Origin: Terriglobia bacterium
GTDB lineage: Bacteria; Acidobacteriota; Terriglobia; Terriglobales; Acidobacteriaceae
Length of the DNA: 64,000 nt
Direction: 5' to 3'
NCBI GenBank assembly: GCA_020073465.1
Contig: JAIQFC010000027.1
Location: forward strand, 1-64,000
The notes under the pieces are model-generated. The model saw only the letters and a program-made list of their open reading frames with translations, ran no database searches and was not told the origin of the DNA. Below are positions 35,764-43,850 of this stretch, piece by piece (positions within the stretch are counted from its first letter, which is position 1; every line of letters begins with the position of its first letter). The position numbers were made by a program, and so were the translations under genes.

Positions 35764-38695
35764 TGGAACGCGAATTGCCATTTCCATTCAACACACGCGC
35801 CAGATACTTTCCAGTATAGGAGCCAGCCAGCTTCGCGATGGCTTCCGGTGGACCTACCCCGACCACCTTGCCTCCGCGATTGCCGCCTTCAGGGCCGAGA
35901 TCGATGACCCAGTCTGCGGTCTTGACGACCTCCAGATTGTGCTCGATGACCACAATCGATCCCCCTGCTTCTATGAGACGGCGAAAGGCGGCAAGGAGTT
36001 TGCTGACGTCGTCAAAATGCAGGCCAGTCGTAGGCTCGTCGAAGATGTAGAGCAGACGCCGCTTGCGGCGAACCCCATCGTCTGCGGCACGGCCACGCCC
36101 GCTCTCACGGGTCGCGGGCTGCAGATGGGCTGCGAGTTTCATGCGCTGGGCCTCCCCCCCAGAAAGGGTTGTCGCCGACTGGCCCAGGCGCAAGTATCCT
36201 AGGCCAACTTCCTCCAGAGTGCGCAGCTTCTCCGTTACTTTCGGAGCTTCCGCGAAGAATTTGAGCGCTTCCTTGACCGTGAGATTCAGTACCTCATGAA
36301 TGTTCTTGCCGCGGTAGCGCACTTCCATTACCTGCGGCTTGTAGCGCGTCCCTTTGCACTCTTCGCAGATGAGTTCCACATCCGCCAGAAATTGCATCTC
36401 CACCGTGACGGTTCCGTCGCCCTGGCAAGTCTCGCAACGGCCTCCGGGAATGTTGAACGAGAAGTGTCCTGCGCTGAAACCACGCTTCCTGGACTCAGGC
36501 AGGGAAGCAAAAAGGTCCCGGATCGCGTCAAATGCCTTGATGTAGGTGACCGGGTTCGACCGCGGAGTGCGGCCTATCGGAGACTGATCGACGAGAACAA
36601 CTTCGTCGATGTACTGGTCACCATCGATGCCATCCCAGGTCGCCGACGAAGGCGCAGAGCTATTGCTCTGCTGCTTCTTGGCCTGCGCCAATGCCTGGAA
36701 CAAAACCTGGTGCAGGAGCGTGGATTTTCCAGAGCCCGACACTCCCGTGATGGCGACCAGCATGCCGAGAGGAATGCTGATGTCCAATCCTTTCAGATTG
36801 TTTGCCCGTGCGCCGCGAATCCTGATCTGTTGCGGGCCCGGCTTCCGCCGAGTCAACGGCGGCTGAATGCGCAAATCTTCGGAGAGATAGCGACCCGTCA
36901 AAGAGGACGGATTGCGCCTGATTTCCTCATAGGTGCCCGCGGCGACCATCTGCCCGCCGTTCTCCCCGGCGCCCGGTCCAAGATCGAGAATGCGGTCGGC
37001 GGCACGCATGATGTCGGGATCGTGCTCAACCACCAGGATCGTGTTTCCCAGGTTGCGCAGATCATGCAGGATATTGATGAGCCGGTGAGTGTCGCGCGGG
37101 TGCAGTCCGATGGAAGGTTCGTCGAGGACATAGAGCGTGCCGACCAGCCGCGAGCCCAGAGAAGTCGCCAGCTGAATACGCTGCGCCTCACCGCCGGAAA
37201 GAGTGGAAGAAAGGCGGTTCAGTGTGAGATATTCCAGCCCTACATCATTGAGAAACCGGAGCCGCTCGCGAAGTTCCTGCAGCAACTTGTCTGCAATGTC
37301 GGCTTCCTCCGCACTCAATTTGAGCTGGTCGAAGAAGCACGCCGCATCCTCGACCGTCATCGCGCAAATCTCGCAGATGTTGCGGCCGCCGATCTTTACC
37401 TGCCGCGCCTCCAGACGCAGGCGGCTGCCGTTACACGCAGAGCACAGGGAATATCCCCGGTATCGGCTCAGGAAGACGCGCACGTGAAGCTTGTATTTCT
37501 TCCGCTCGAGATGACTGAAAAAACCGCGTACGCCAAGAAATCGACCTTCGCCGTCCAGTACAAGCTGCTGGTGCTCCGCGTCGAGTTCCTGCCACGGTAC
37601 ATCGAGCGGAATCCCGGCCTGCTTCGCATAACGCTTCAAGTCGGTGAACAGCGGCCGGTACTTGGGCTTGGTCCAGGGTTCGATGGCGCCTTCTCCCAGT
37701 GTCTTGGCTTTATCCGGAATCACCAGGTCGAGATCGAAGTCAATCGTGTTACCAAAGCCCTGGCAGCGCGGGCATGCGCCATAGGGGTTATTGAAGGAAA
37801 ACAGCCGGGGCTCCGGCTCTTCGTAGCGCACGTTGCAGTTCTTGCACTCAAATCGCTGGGCGAAGCGCATTTGGCGTGCAGGCTGATCGTCGTGCGGCGG
37901 AATTTCGAAAATCACCTCGCCCGATTCGCGATACGCGGTTTCGATGGCGTCCACGATGCGCGCTCTACCCTCGGGTGACACCGTAAGCCGGTCGACGAGC
38001 ATGAAAACAGGCTGGCCGAAATTGATGTCGAGCAGGGATTCCGGCGTTGAGAACTCAAAAACCTGCCCGGACTGACACAGCCGGTTGAAGCCCGCTTTGC
38101 GCAGATCGAAGAGGCGAGTCTTGAGGGCTTCGGTCAGCGGCTCCTTCTCGTTGCTCGCGGCCTTCTTCTTTCTTCCGGCTCGCACCGTCGCGCCTTCCGA
38201 GTCTTGCGTCACGAGTGCCGATCTCTGCAGCGGAAACAGGACTTGCAGCCGCGTTTCCGGATCCAGGGCAAGAATTGCATCCGCGACTTCGTCAACCGTG
38301 TCCTTCTTCACCTCACGGCCGCAATTCGCGCAGTACGTCCTGCCGACACGAGCAAAAAGCAGGCGGAGGTAGTCGTAGATCTCAGTCGCGGTCGCGACGG
38401 TCGATCGCGGATTCCGCGTCGTATTCTTCTGCCGGATCGCCACTGCCGGGGCAATGCCGTCAATTATGTCCGCATCGGGTTTCTCAATCCGTTCGAGAAA
38501 CTGCCGCGCATACGCCGACAGGGACTCGACGTAGCGGCGCTGTCCCTCGGCATAAATCGTGTCGAACGCAAGCGAGGATTTGCCCGAGCCTGAGACCCCC
38601 GTCACCACCGTCAAGGTGTTGTGGGGAACCTCGAAGTCGATGTTCTTGAGGTTATGGACGCGGGCACCGCGTACAACAATGCTTTCCGTGGACAT
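35750..38695 (-). CDS. uvrA: Excinuclease ABC subunit A
   Basis: UvrA finds bulky DNA lesions and loads UvrB in nucleotide excision repair. The 981-residue protein has two ABC ATPase modules: Walker [10 protein letters not shown] at 33-41 and a second GVSGSGKST at about 645, each with LSGGEAQR signatures. Zinc-finger pairs are visible (CANC, CKNC ... CPRC, CETC). I chose ATG 38695 ([19 protein letters not shown]); an in-frame start at 38725 exists. It is slightly longer than typical (about 940) because of inserts such as the charged one before SATTLSGG's C-terminal side. Downstream TPR and secreted genes overlap and follow. Confidence 0.96.
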   Translation of the reverse strand: MSTESIVVRGARVHNLKNIDFEVPHNTLTVVTGVSGSGKSSLAFDTIYAEGQRRYVESLSAYARQFLERIEKPDADIIDGIAPAVAIRQKNTTRNPRSTVATATEIYDYLRLLFARVGRTYCANCGREVKKDTVDEVADAILALDPETRLQVLFPLQRSALVTQDSEGATVRAGRKKKAASNEKEPLTEALKTRLFDLRKAGFNRLCQSGQVFEFSTPESLLDINFGQPVFMLVDRLTVSPEGRARIVDAIETAYRESGEVIFEIPPHDDQPARQMRFAQRFECKNCNVRYEEPEPRLFSFNNPYGACPRCQGFGNTIDFDLDLVIPDKAKTLGEGAIEPWTKPKYRPLFTDLKRYAKQAGIPLDVPWQELDAEHQQLVLDGEGRFLGVRGFFSHLERKKYKLHVRVFLSRYRGYSLCSACNGSRLRLEARQVKIGGRNICEICAMTVEDAACFFDQLKLSAEEADIADKLLQELRERLRFLNDVGLEYLTLNRLSSTLSGGEAQRIQLATSLGSRLVGTLYVLDEPSIGLHPRDTHRLINILHDLRNLGNTILVVEHDPDIMRAADRILDLGPGAGENGGQMVAAGTYEEIRRNPSSLTGRYLSEDLRIQPPLTRRKPGPQQIRIRGARANNLKGLDISIPLGMLVAITGVSGSGKSTLLHQVLFQALAQAKKQQSNSSAPSSATWDGIDGDQYIDEVVLVDQSPIGRTPRSNPVTYIKAFDAIRDLFASLPESRKRGFSAGHFSFNIPGGRCETCQGDGTVTVEMQFLADVELICEECKGTRYKPQVMEVRYRGKNIHEVLNLTVKEALKFFAEAPKVTEKLRTLEEVGLGYLRLGQSATTLSGGEAQRMKLAAHLQPATRESGRGRAADDGVRRKRRLLYIFDEPTTGLHFDDVSKLLAAFRRLIEAGGSIVVIEHNLEVVKTADWVIDLGPEGGNRGGKVVGVGPPEAIAKLAGSYTGKYLARVLNGNGNSRSNGRS

Positions 38696-38775
38696 CGGGT
38701 CTGGAGCCGCCAATAGCCCTTCCACTCGTGGGCGGACATCCTCAGTGGCTTCCGCGCGGGCTGTGGAATCTTTCT

Positions 38776-38781
38776 ATTATA
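38776..38781 (-). promoter_or_regulatory. Putative -10 element of uvrA
   Basis: Consensus TATAAT on the minus strand about 80 nt before the uvrA ATG. No SOS (LexA) box was recognised beside it. Confidence 0.4.
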
Positions 38782-38852
38782 AGGCAGTGGCGAGATTGGG
38801 GCAGGAAGGGTTCTGGCGCCCTGATTAAGGTTGGAGAGTCGCTGGAAATGTT

Positions 38853-39149
38853 TTACGCGTCGAGATCGTTGGTTTGGTTCAGCACGTCAACCGCTTCCAG
38901 TTCCCGGTCAAGTTCCAGGTCCCGGCGCTTTCCATAACGAAAGGCGAATCCCACGCCGACCGTCATGACGCCGAGCGGCGGTGCCAGCAGAATCAGTATG
39001 GCACGGCTCAAGGCGCGCTGCCCCTCTTTCGGCGCACCCTTGGCACTGGCGTAGCACATGGCACAGCCCTGCGCGAAGGCGGGCGCGGTCCAGAGCCCCA
39101 ACAGCACGACCACGACAGTCAGGCAACGCTTTGCAACCGCAAGCCTCAT
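38853..39149 (-). CDS. Small secreted or membrane CxxC protein at the end of the cytochrome oxidase operon
   Basis: The 98-residue protein starts with a signal segment (about 5-27, ending PAFAQ), then G-C-A-M-C-Y with Cys29 and Cys32, a hydrophilic turn, a membrane segment (about 46-68) and an acidic tail. Its ATG overlaps the subunit IV stop (ATGA), so it is translated with the oxidase. The CAMC pair just outside the membrane would suit metal or redox work in oxidase assembly. I recognise the type from acidobacterial oxidase operons but know no function. Confidence 0.75.
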   Translation of the reverse strand: MRLAVAKRCLTVVVVLLGLWTAPAFAQGCAMCYASAKGAPKEGQRALSRAILILLAPPLGVMTVGVGFAFRYGKRRDLELDRELEAVDVLNQTNDLDA

Positions 39150-39469
39150 TGGCCGATCCACTTGACCCCGAGGTCGTGCACACGCCCAGCATCGGGGAAG
39201 AAGAAGAAATACATGATGATGAAGCAGGCCACCACGGAAGCCATCAATAGCCACCGCATCAAGGCCTTTTCAAACTTCAGGTGCATGAAGTAGCCGACGA
39301 TGAGCGCCGACTTGATTACCGAAAGAATGATCAGGACTTCCAGCATCCGTACAGGCTCGAACACTTGGCGATAGCCGAGCACAACTTCAATGGCGGTCAG
39401 AACCAGCAGTGCGCCCCATACCCAGAAATACTTGCCTTTGGTGTCGCTATGCGTTGCCGTATCGTGCAT
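39146..39469 (-). CDS. ctaF: Cytochrome c oxidase subunit IV
   Basis: The ATG at 39467-39469 (MHDTATHSDTKGKYFW) gives 107 residues with three membrane segments, the size and shape of bacterial oxidase subunit IV (COX4_pro_2 / CtaF type). It carries IVGYFMHLKFE, the subunit IV signature. It follows the subunit III stop by 35 nt and overlaps the CxxC gene. Confidence 0.88.
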   Translation of the reverse strand: MHDTATHSDTKGKYFWVWGALLVLTAIEVVLGYRQVFEPVRMLEVLIILSVIKSALIVGYFMHLKFEKALMRWLLMASVVACFIIMYFFFFPDAGRVHDLGVKWIGQ

Positions 39470-39504
39470 CGTTTTCCCCCCAGCGGCCAAGCCGCGCGGC
39501 GTCT

Positions 39505-40311
39505 CTACCGGATCTTGGTTGACATCAAATAGACCAGCGGGAAGATGAACATCCACACCAGATCGACAAAGTGCCAGTACAGCCCCGATACCTCGACATC
39601 ATGCGCGTCATAATCTTTCGGCTTCAGAAACAGAATCACCGCCGAAATGATCAATCCGAGCAGCAACGCGTGGATGCCATAGTGGAAGACATTGTCCGAC
39701 GGAATCAGTATGTACCCGGCGATCCAGAGCACACCCAGAATTGGCAGGAACCACTTGCGGAAGGCCACCACGCCGAGGTAGATCACGCCGATGGTCACGT
39801 GCAGCATGTGCATGGCGGTCAGCCCGAAGAATGTCGCGGGGAACTGCGGCACGTTCTTCGAGACGTCGGCCAGTTCTCCCGCAGCCGCGCTCGCCGGCCT
39901 GGGGAATCCCGGGATGGTCAGGCCTTCGCCGATCAGCTTGCTCCACTCCATGCCGTGCAGGACGATGAACGCCGTGCCAAACACCATGGTCGCCAGCAGC
40001 CAGTTGCGCGTCCACGCCCGGTCGCCGCGCTGGGAGGCGAACACCGCCAGCACCATGGTCAGCGAACTGGAAAGCAGGCAGGCCGTCATGACAGTGGCGT
40101 TGGCAATGCTCTGGGCATGAAACGGCGTGGGCCACGGGGTGGTGTAAAGGCGGTTGTAGCTGAAGGCGAAGAGCAGAGCGCCGAAGGTCAGCGAGTCTGA
40201 GGCCAGAAACAGCCACATTCCGACTTTCTTCGAATAGGCTCCGAACAGCGGGGCTTCGTAGGCGCCGGGAAGTCCGTGAACACTGTCATGTTGAAGCGTG
40301 GCGTCAGCCAT
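39505..40311 (-). CDS. ctaE: Cytochrome c oxidase subunit III
   Basis: The 268-residue membrane protein has about seven hydrophobic segments and the subunit III C-terminal signature GLYWHFVDLVWMFIFPLVYL. An insert between segments (about 125-155, rich in Ala/Glu/Pro) is longer than usual. It follows a second subunit III-like gene by 20 nt. Confidence 0.92.
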   Translation of the reverse strand: MADATLQHDSVHGLPGAYEAPLFGAYSKKVGMWLFLASDSLTFGALLFAFSYNRLYTTPWPTPFHAQSIANATVMTACLLSSSLTMVLAVFASQRGDRAWTRNWLLATMVFGTAFIVLHGMEWSKLIGEGLTIPGFPRPASAAAGELADVSKNVPQFPATFFGLTAMHMLHVTIGVIYLGVVAFRKWFLPILGVLWIAGYILIPSDNVFHYGIHALLLGLIISAVILFLKPKDYDAHDVEVSGLYWHFVDLVWMFIFPLVYLMSTKIR

Positions 40312-40331
40312 TCCTCAAGTTCCCCTTTCGA

Positions 40332-41078
40332 TTACCGCGCGAACGCTAACAGAGCAAAGATGTAAATCCACAAGAAGGCCATGAAATGCCAGTACCAGGA
40401 TGTGACATCCACCACGATGCGGCGGGCCTCCAGCGGCTTGCGCAGCAGGGTAGTAATCGCCGCCCAAAGCAAGGCAATGATTCCGCCAGCGAGGTGCACA
40501 CCGTGTGTCGCGGTCAACAGAAATACGAACGAACTGTTCGGGTTTGTGTTGATGTAAAACCCGCCGTTGTGGAGCTCTCCCCAGGCCATCCATTGTCCAA
40601 TTAGGAAGCCGAGTCCGAGAAGCACCGTGATCCCGAGCCAGGGGAAGTGTCTTTCGTCGCCGAGCGAGATGCCTGGGATCGACTTCACCGGGGATAATGC
40701 CGCCTGACGTGTGACGTCGCGACGGGCGGCCTCCATGGTGATACTGCTGATCAGCAGCAATGCCGTATTGACGGCGAGCAACATCCAGGGCAAATGTACT
40801 TCGCCCCAATCCCGGACATAACTTCTGCTGGTGTCGTCGAAAGTCGGCAGGCCCTGGCGCACAACGTAGGCGCTGGTCAGCGAGATAAACACCATGCAGA
40901 CGGTTGCGATGGCACAGATCAACCCCAGCCGCGCGCGCCGCAAACGTGCACCGTAGTTTGGAGACCCGCTCCTTCCGCCGCCATCCCCGCCACCTGCAGG
41001 TGGAACCGGCGGACCGCCGCCCCGTCCCAGCTGGACGTTATCGATCGGGGTGCTTGGAGTGTAAGTCGCCATAGGCAT
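40332..41078 (-). CDS. Second heme-copper oxidase subunit III-like protein
   Basis: The 248-residue protein has a Pro/Gly-rich N-terminal extension of about 45 residues, then five membrane segments with HGVHLAGGIIALLW and SWYWHFMAFLWIYIFALL, the hallmarks of subunit III. It lies 8 nt after ctaD. Two subunit III genes in tandem suggest either a split, five-helix form (as in some aa3 and bo3 operons) or alternative subunits. ATG two codons later is an alternative start. Confidence 0.88.
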   Translation of the reverse strand: MPMATYTPSTPIDNVQLGRGGGPPVPPAGGGDGGGRSGSPNYGARLRRARLGLICAIATVCMVFISLTSAYVVRQGLPTFDDTSRSYVRDWGEVHLPWMLLAVNTALLLISSITMEAARRDVTRQAALSPVKSIPGISLGDERHFPWLGITVLLGLGFLIGQWMAWGELHNGGFYINTNPNSSFVFLLTATHGVHLAGGIIALLWAAITTLLRKPLEARRIVVDVTSWYWHFMAFLWIYIFALLAFAR

Positions 41079-41086
41079 TTAGAGCG

Positions 41087-42817
41087 TCAGTGCGTGGAAA
41101 CTGTTGCCGGATCGGTCTGCATGACGAAATCACGCGGCGCGCCCGGCACGCCGTACTCGTACGGACCGTGATAGACGACCGGAGTCACGCCGCCGAAATT
41201 GTCGTGGGGCGGCGGAGTCGTCGTCGTCCACTCCAGCGTGGTTGCCTCCCACGGGTTGTCGCTGGCCTTCGGCCCCTTGAACATGCTCCAGAACAGATTG
41301 ATCACGAAAATGAACTGTGCGGTGATCGTGATGATCGCCGCATAAGTCATGAACGTCTGCAGAGGGACGAGCTTGGCCTGATACGCAACCTGGGTGAACT
41401 CGGAGTAGCGTCGGGTCTGCCCCGCCATGCCCAGGTAATGCATGGGCATGAAGATGGCGTAAGTTCCGGCGAGCGTGATGAAGAAGTGAACTCGTCCCCA
41501 AGTCTCGTTCATCATGCGGCCGAACATCTTCGGGAACCAGTAGTAGGTTGCCGCAAAGATGCCGAAGATGGCAGCCACGCCCATGATCAAGTGGAAGTGA
41601 CCCACGACGAAATACGTGTCGTGCAGTGGGATGTCGAGTACCGGTTGCGCCAGGAACGGTCCGCTCAACCCGCCGGAAACGAAGAGGGAAACGAAACCAA
41701 TAGCGTACAGCATCGGCGTATGGAAACGGATGCGCCCTTTTAGCATCGTCCCCAGCCAGTTAAACGTTTTGATGGCGGAAGGCACGCCGATACACATGGT
41801 CAGAATCGAGAAGGCAAAAGCGGAGTACGGGCTCATGCCGCTCATGAACATGTGGTGGCCCCACACCATGAAACCGAAAAAGCCGATGGACAACATGGCG
41901 TAGACCATCGCCTTGTAGCCGAAAATGGGCTTGCGCGAGAACGTGGATAGAATCTGCGAAGCCACGCCCATGCCAGGCAGGATGGCGATGTAGACCTCGG
42001 GATGCCCAAAGAACCAGAACAGGTGCTGCCACAGCAGGGGGGATCCGCCCTTGTGGCCCATAACCTGTCCGTTCACGATCACCAGCGGTACGTAGAAGCT
42101 GGTGCCAAGATTGCGATCCAGCAACAGCAGGATTCCAGCCGAGAGCAGCACGCCGAAAGCTAGCAGGCCCAGAATCGCGGTAATGAACCACGACCACACG
42201 GTCAGCGGCAAGCGCATCAGCGTCATGCCCTTGGCGCGGAGGTCCAGCGTAGTGGTGATGAAGTTCAGCGCTCCCATCAGCGACGCGACGCAGAAAACGG
42301 CGATGCTCGTGATCCACAAATCAGCGCCCAGTCCCTCGCCTGGTCCAGCCGACTGCAGCGCGCTCAGCGGTGGATACCCGGTCCAACCGTGCAGCGGCGC
42401 CCCACCGGTTACGAAGAACGCCGCGAGGATTACGACGAAGCCCACGAACGTGGTCCAGAACGAAAGCATGTTCAGGACCGGAAACGCCATGTCGGGCGCG
42501 CCGATTTGAATCGGCAAAATGTAGTTTCCGAAGCCGCCCTGCGGCGCCGTGGTCAGCACGAAGAACACCATGATGGTGCCGTGCATGGTCAGCAGGCTGA
42601 GGTAAGTCTCGGGCTTGATCTCACCCACCAGCGGCAGACTCGCCGCCGGCCAGATCATGTGGATGCGCATCAGCACCGACAGAAACATCCCCACAAACAC
42701 TGCCGTGAGCGCCAAAAAGAAGTACTGGATGCCGATGACTTTGTGATCGAGGCTGAAAATGTACTTGCGAATGAAACCCTGAGGGGCCGAATGAGCGTGC
42801 GCGTCCTGGGCGACCAT
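41087..42817 (-). CDS. ctaD: Cytochrome c oxidase subunit I
   Basis: This is the catalytic subunit holding heme a, heme a3 and CuB, which reduces oxygen and pumps protons. The 576-residue protein has twelve membrane helices, the FWFFGHPEVYIAILPG motif (CuB His and crosslinked Tyr region) and the C-terminal heme-ligand segment VGHFHLIMG. The length and EVYI motif indicate an A-type oxidase. It directly abuts ctaC. Confidence 0.96.
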   Translation of the reverse strand: MVAQDAHAHSAPQGFIRKYIFSLDHKVIGIQYFFLALTAVFVGMFLSVLMRIHMIWPAASLPLVGEIKPETYLSLLTMHGTIMVFFVLTTAPQGGFGNYILPIQIGAPDMAFPVLNMLSFWTTFVGFVVILAAFFVTGGAPLHGWTGYPPLSALQSAGPGEGLGADLWITSIAVFCVASLMGALNFITTTLDLRAKGMTLMRLPLTVWSWFITAILGLLAFGVLLSAGILLLLDRNLGTSFYVPLVIVNGQVMGHKGGSPLLWQHLFWFFGHPEVYIAILPGMGVASQILSTFSRKPIFGYKAMVYAMLSIGFFGFMVWGHHMFMSGMSPYSAFAFSILTMCIGVPSAIKTFNWLGTMLKGRIRFHTPMLYAIGFVSLFVSGGLSGPFLAQPVLDIPLHDTYFVVGHFHLIMGVAAIFGIFAATYYWFPKMFGRMMNETWGRVHFFITLAGTYAIFMPMHYLGMAGQTRRYSEFTQVAYQAKLVPLQTFMTYAAIITITAQFIFVINLFWSMFKGPKASDNPWEATTLEWTTTTPPPHDNFGGVTPVVYHGPYEYGVPGAPRDFVMQTDPATVSTH

Positions 42818-43660
42818 TTATTGTTTCTCCGCCTCCCGTGCGGCCAGCCACTTGTCGAAATCCTCCTGGCTGACAACGTGTACCATGCCGTGCATCTTGT
42901 AGTGACCTAGCCCGCAAAGCTCGGCGCAGGCAATCTCGTAGTCTCCGATCGCGGTCGGCTTGATATGCATGTGGATGTTCAGTCCGGGGACCGCGTCCTG
43001 CTTGAACCGGAACGAGGGAACGAAGAAGCTGTGAATCACGTCCACGGCGCGCAGGCTCAGGTCGACCTCGCGGTTGACCGGCAGGTACATCGTTCCCGTG
43101 ACGACGTCGTCTTTCGCGGCAGGATCGGACGAGCTGAGACCGATGGCCGCCTCGCCGCCGGCGGATGGGTCCATCAGCTTGGGGCTGGTTGCGCCGTACT
43201 TTCCATCCGGGCCGGGATAGCGGAAATACCAGGCAAACTGCATGCCGGTGACCTCGACCTGAACCGCGCCGGCTTCGGCGGGCTCGAAGCGCTGGCTCGC
43301 CCACACCCGGCTTCCCATCAGGTTCAACCCGATGAACAGGACGGCGGTCAGCACGGTCCACACGAGCTCGAGCTTGGTGTTTCCGTGAGAGTAATCCGAT
43401 GGAGGAGACGAGGCCTGCTCGCGGTATCGCCAGGCAATGTAGCCGAGCCCCAGTTGCGCCGCCAGGAAGACAACGCCCATGATCACGTACGTGAGAGCGA
43501 ATTGTCCGTCGATGAACCCGGCTGCGGCAGCGGCTCCGGTCGGAAGCCACCAGGTCTTGGCGACGAAGAAATACGTGCTGATTAGAGTAATCAGCCAAAT
43601 GACCACGAGTAACGCGAGGCCCATTCCCGACCCTCCCGGGTTGTTGAAGGATTTCCCCAC
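42818..43660 (-). CDS. ctaC: Cytochrome c oxidase subunit II
   Basis: This subunit accepts electrons from cytochrome c through the CuA centre. The 280-residue protein has membrane segments at about 14-36 and 55-78 (and a third near 100-118), then a cupredoxin domain with the full CuA ligand set His210, Cys245, Glu247, Cys249, His253 and Met256. No fused heme c domain is present. It is the first gene of the operon and abuts ctaD. Assembly factors (Sco, CtaB, CtaG) are absent from the window. Confidence 0.95.
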   Translation of the reverse strand: MGKSFNNPGGSGMGLALLVVIWLITLISTYFFVAKTWWLPTGAAAAAGFIDGQFALTYVIMGVVFLAAQLGLGYIAWRYREQASSPPSDYSHGNTKLELVWTVLTAVLFIGLNLMGSRVWASQRFEPAEAGAVQVEVTGMQFAWYFRYPGPDGKYGATSPKLMDPSAGGEAAIGLSSSDPAAKDDVVTGTMYLPVNREVDLSLRAVDVIHSFFVPSFRFKQDAVPGLNIHMHIKPTAIGDYEIACAELCGLGHYKMHGMVHVVSQEDFDKWLAAREAEKQ

Positions 43661-43754
43661 GGCCGCAGTCTCGCCCCACAGCGAGAGCAGCGGTCGGCGG
43701 CGAGTTTAACACAGCCACGCGAGAGAATTGCAAGGGAGTTATGAAAGAAAGATC

Positions 43755-43844
43755 GGCCACGGATTGCACTGATGTCGACGGATAGAACAAAACCACAGAA
43801 ATGAAAAGCTTATTTGGTTGGGGTATCCCTGCAAATCCGTGGCC
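43755..43844. repeat. Long inverted repeat between ctaC and the BNR-protein gene
   Basis: GGCCACGGATTGCA (43755-43768) and TGCAAATCCGTGGCC (43830-43844) form arms that match except for one extra T. It starts just after the stop of the BNR gene and could terminate it. The GGCCACGGAT unit is a common short repeat in such genomes. Confidence 0.6.
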
Positions 43845-43850
43845 AAGGCC

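Noticed and set aside
36296..37978. Plus-strand frame opposite uvrA
   Set aside because: Arg/His-rich shadow of uvrA.
43755..43844. CRISPR-like repeat
   Set aside because: Only a single inverted pair, without regular spacers.
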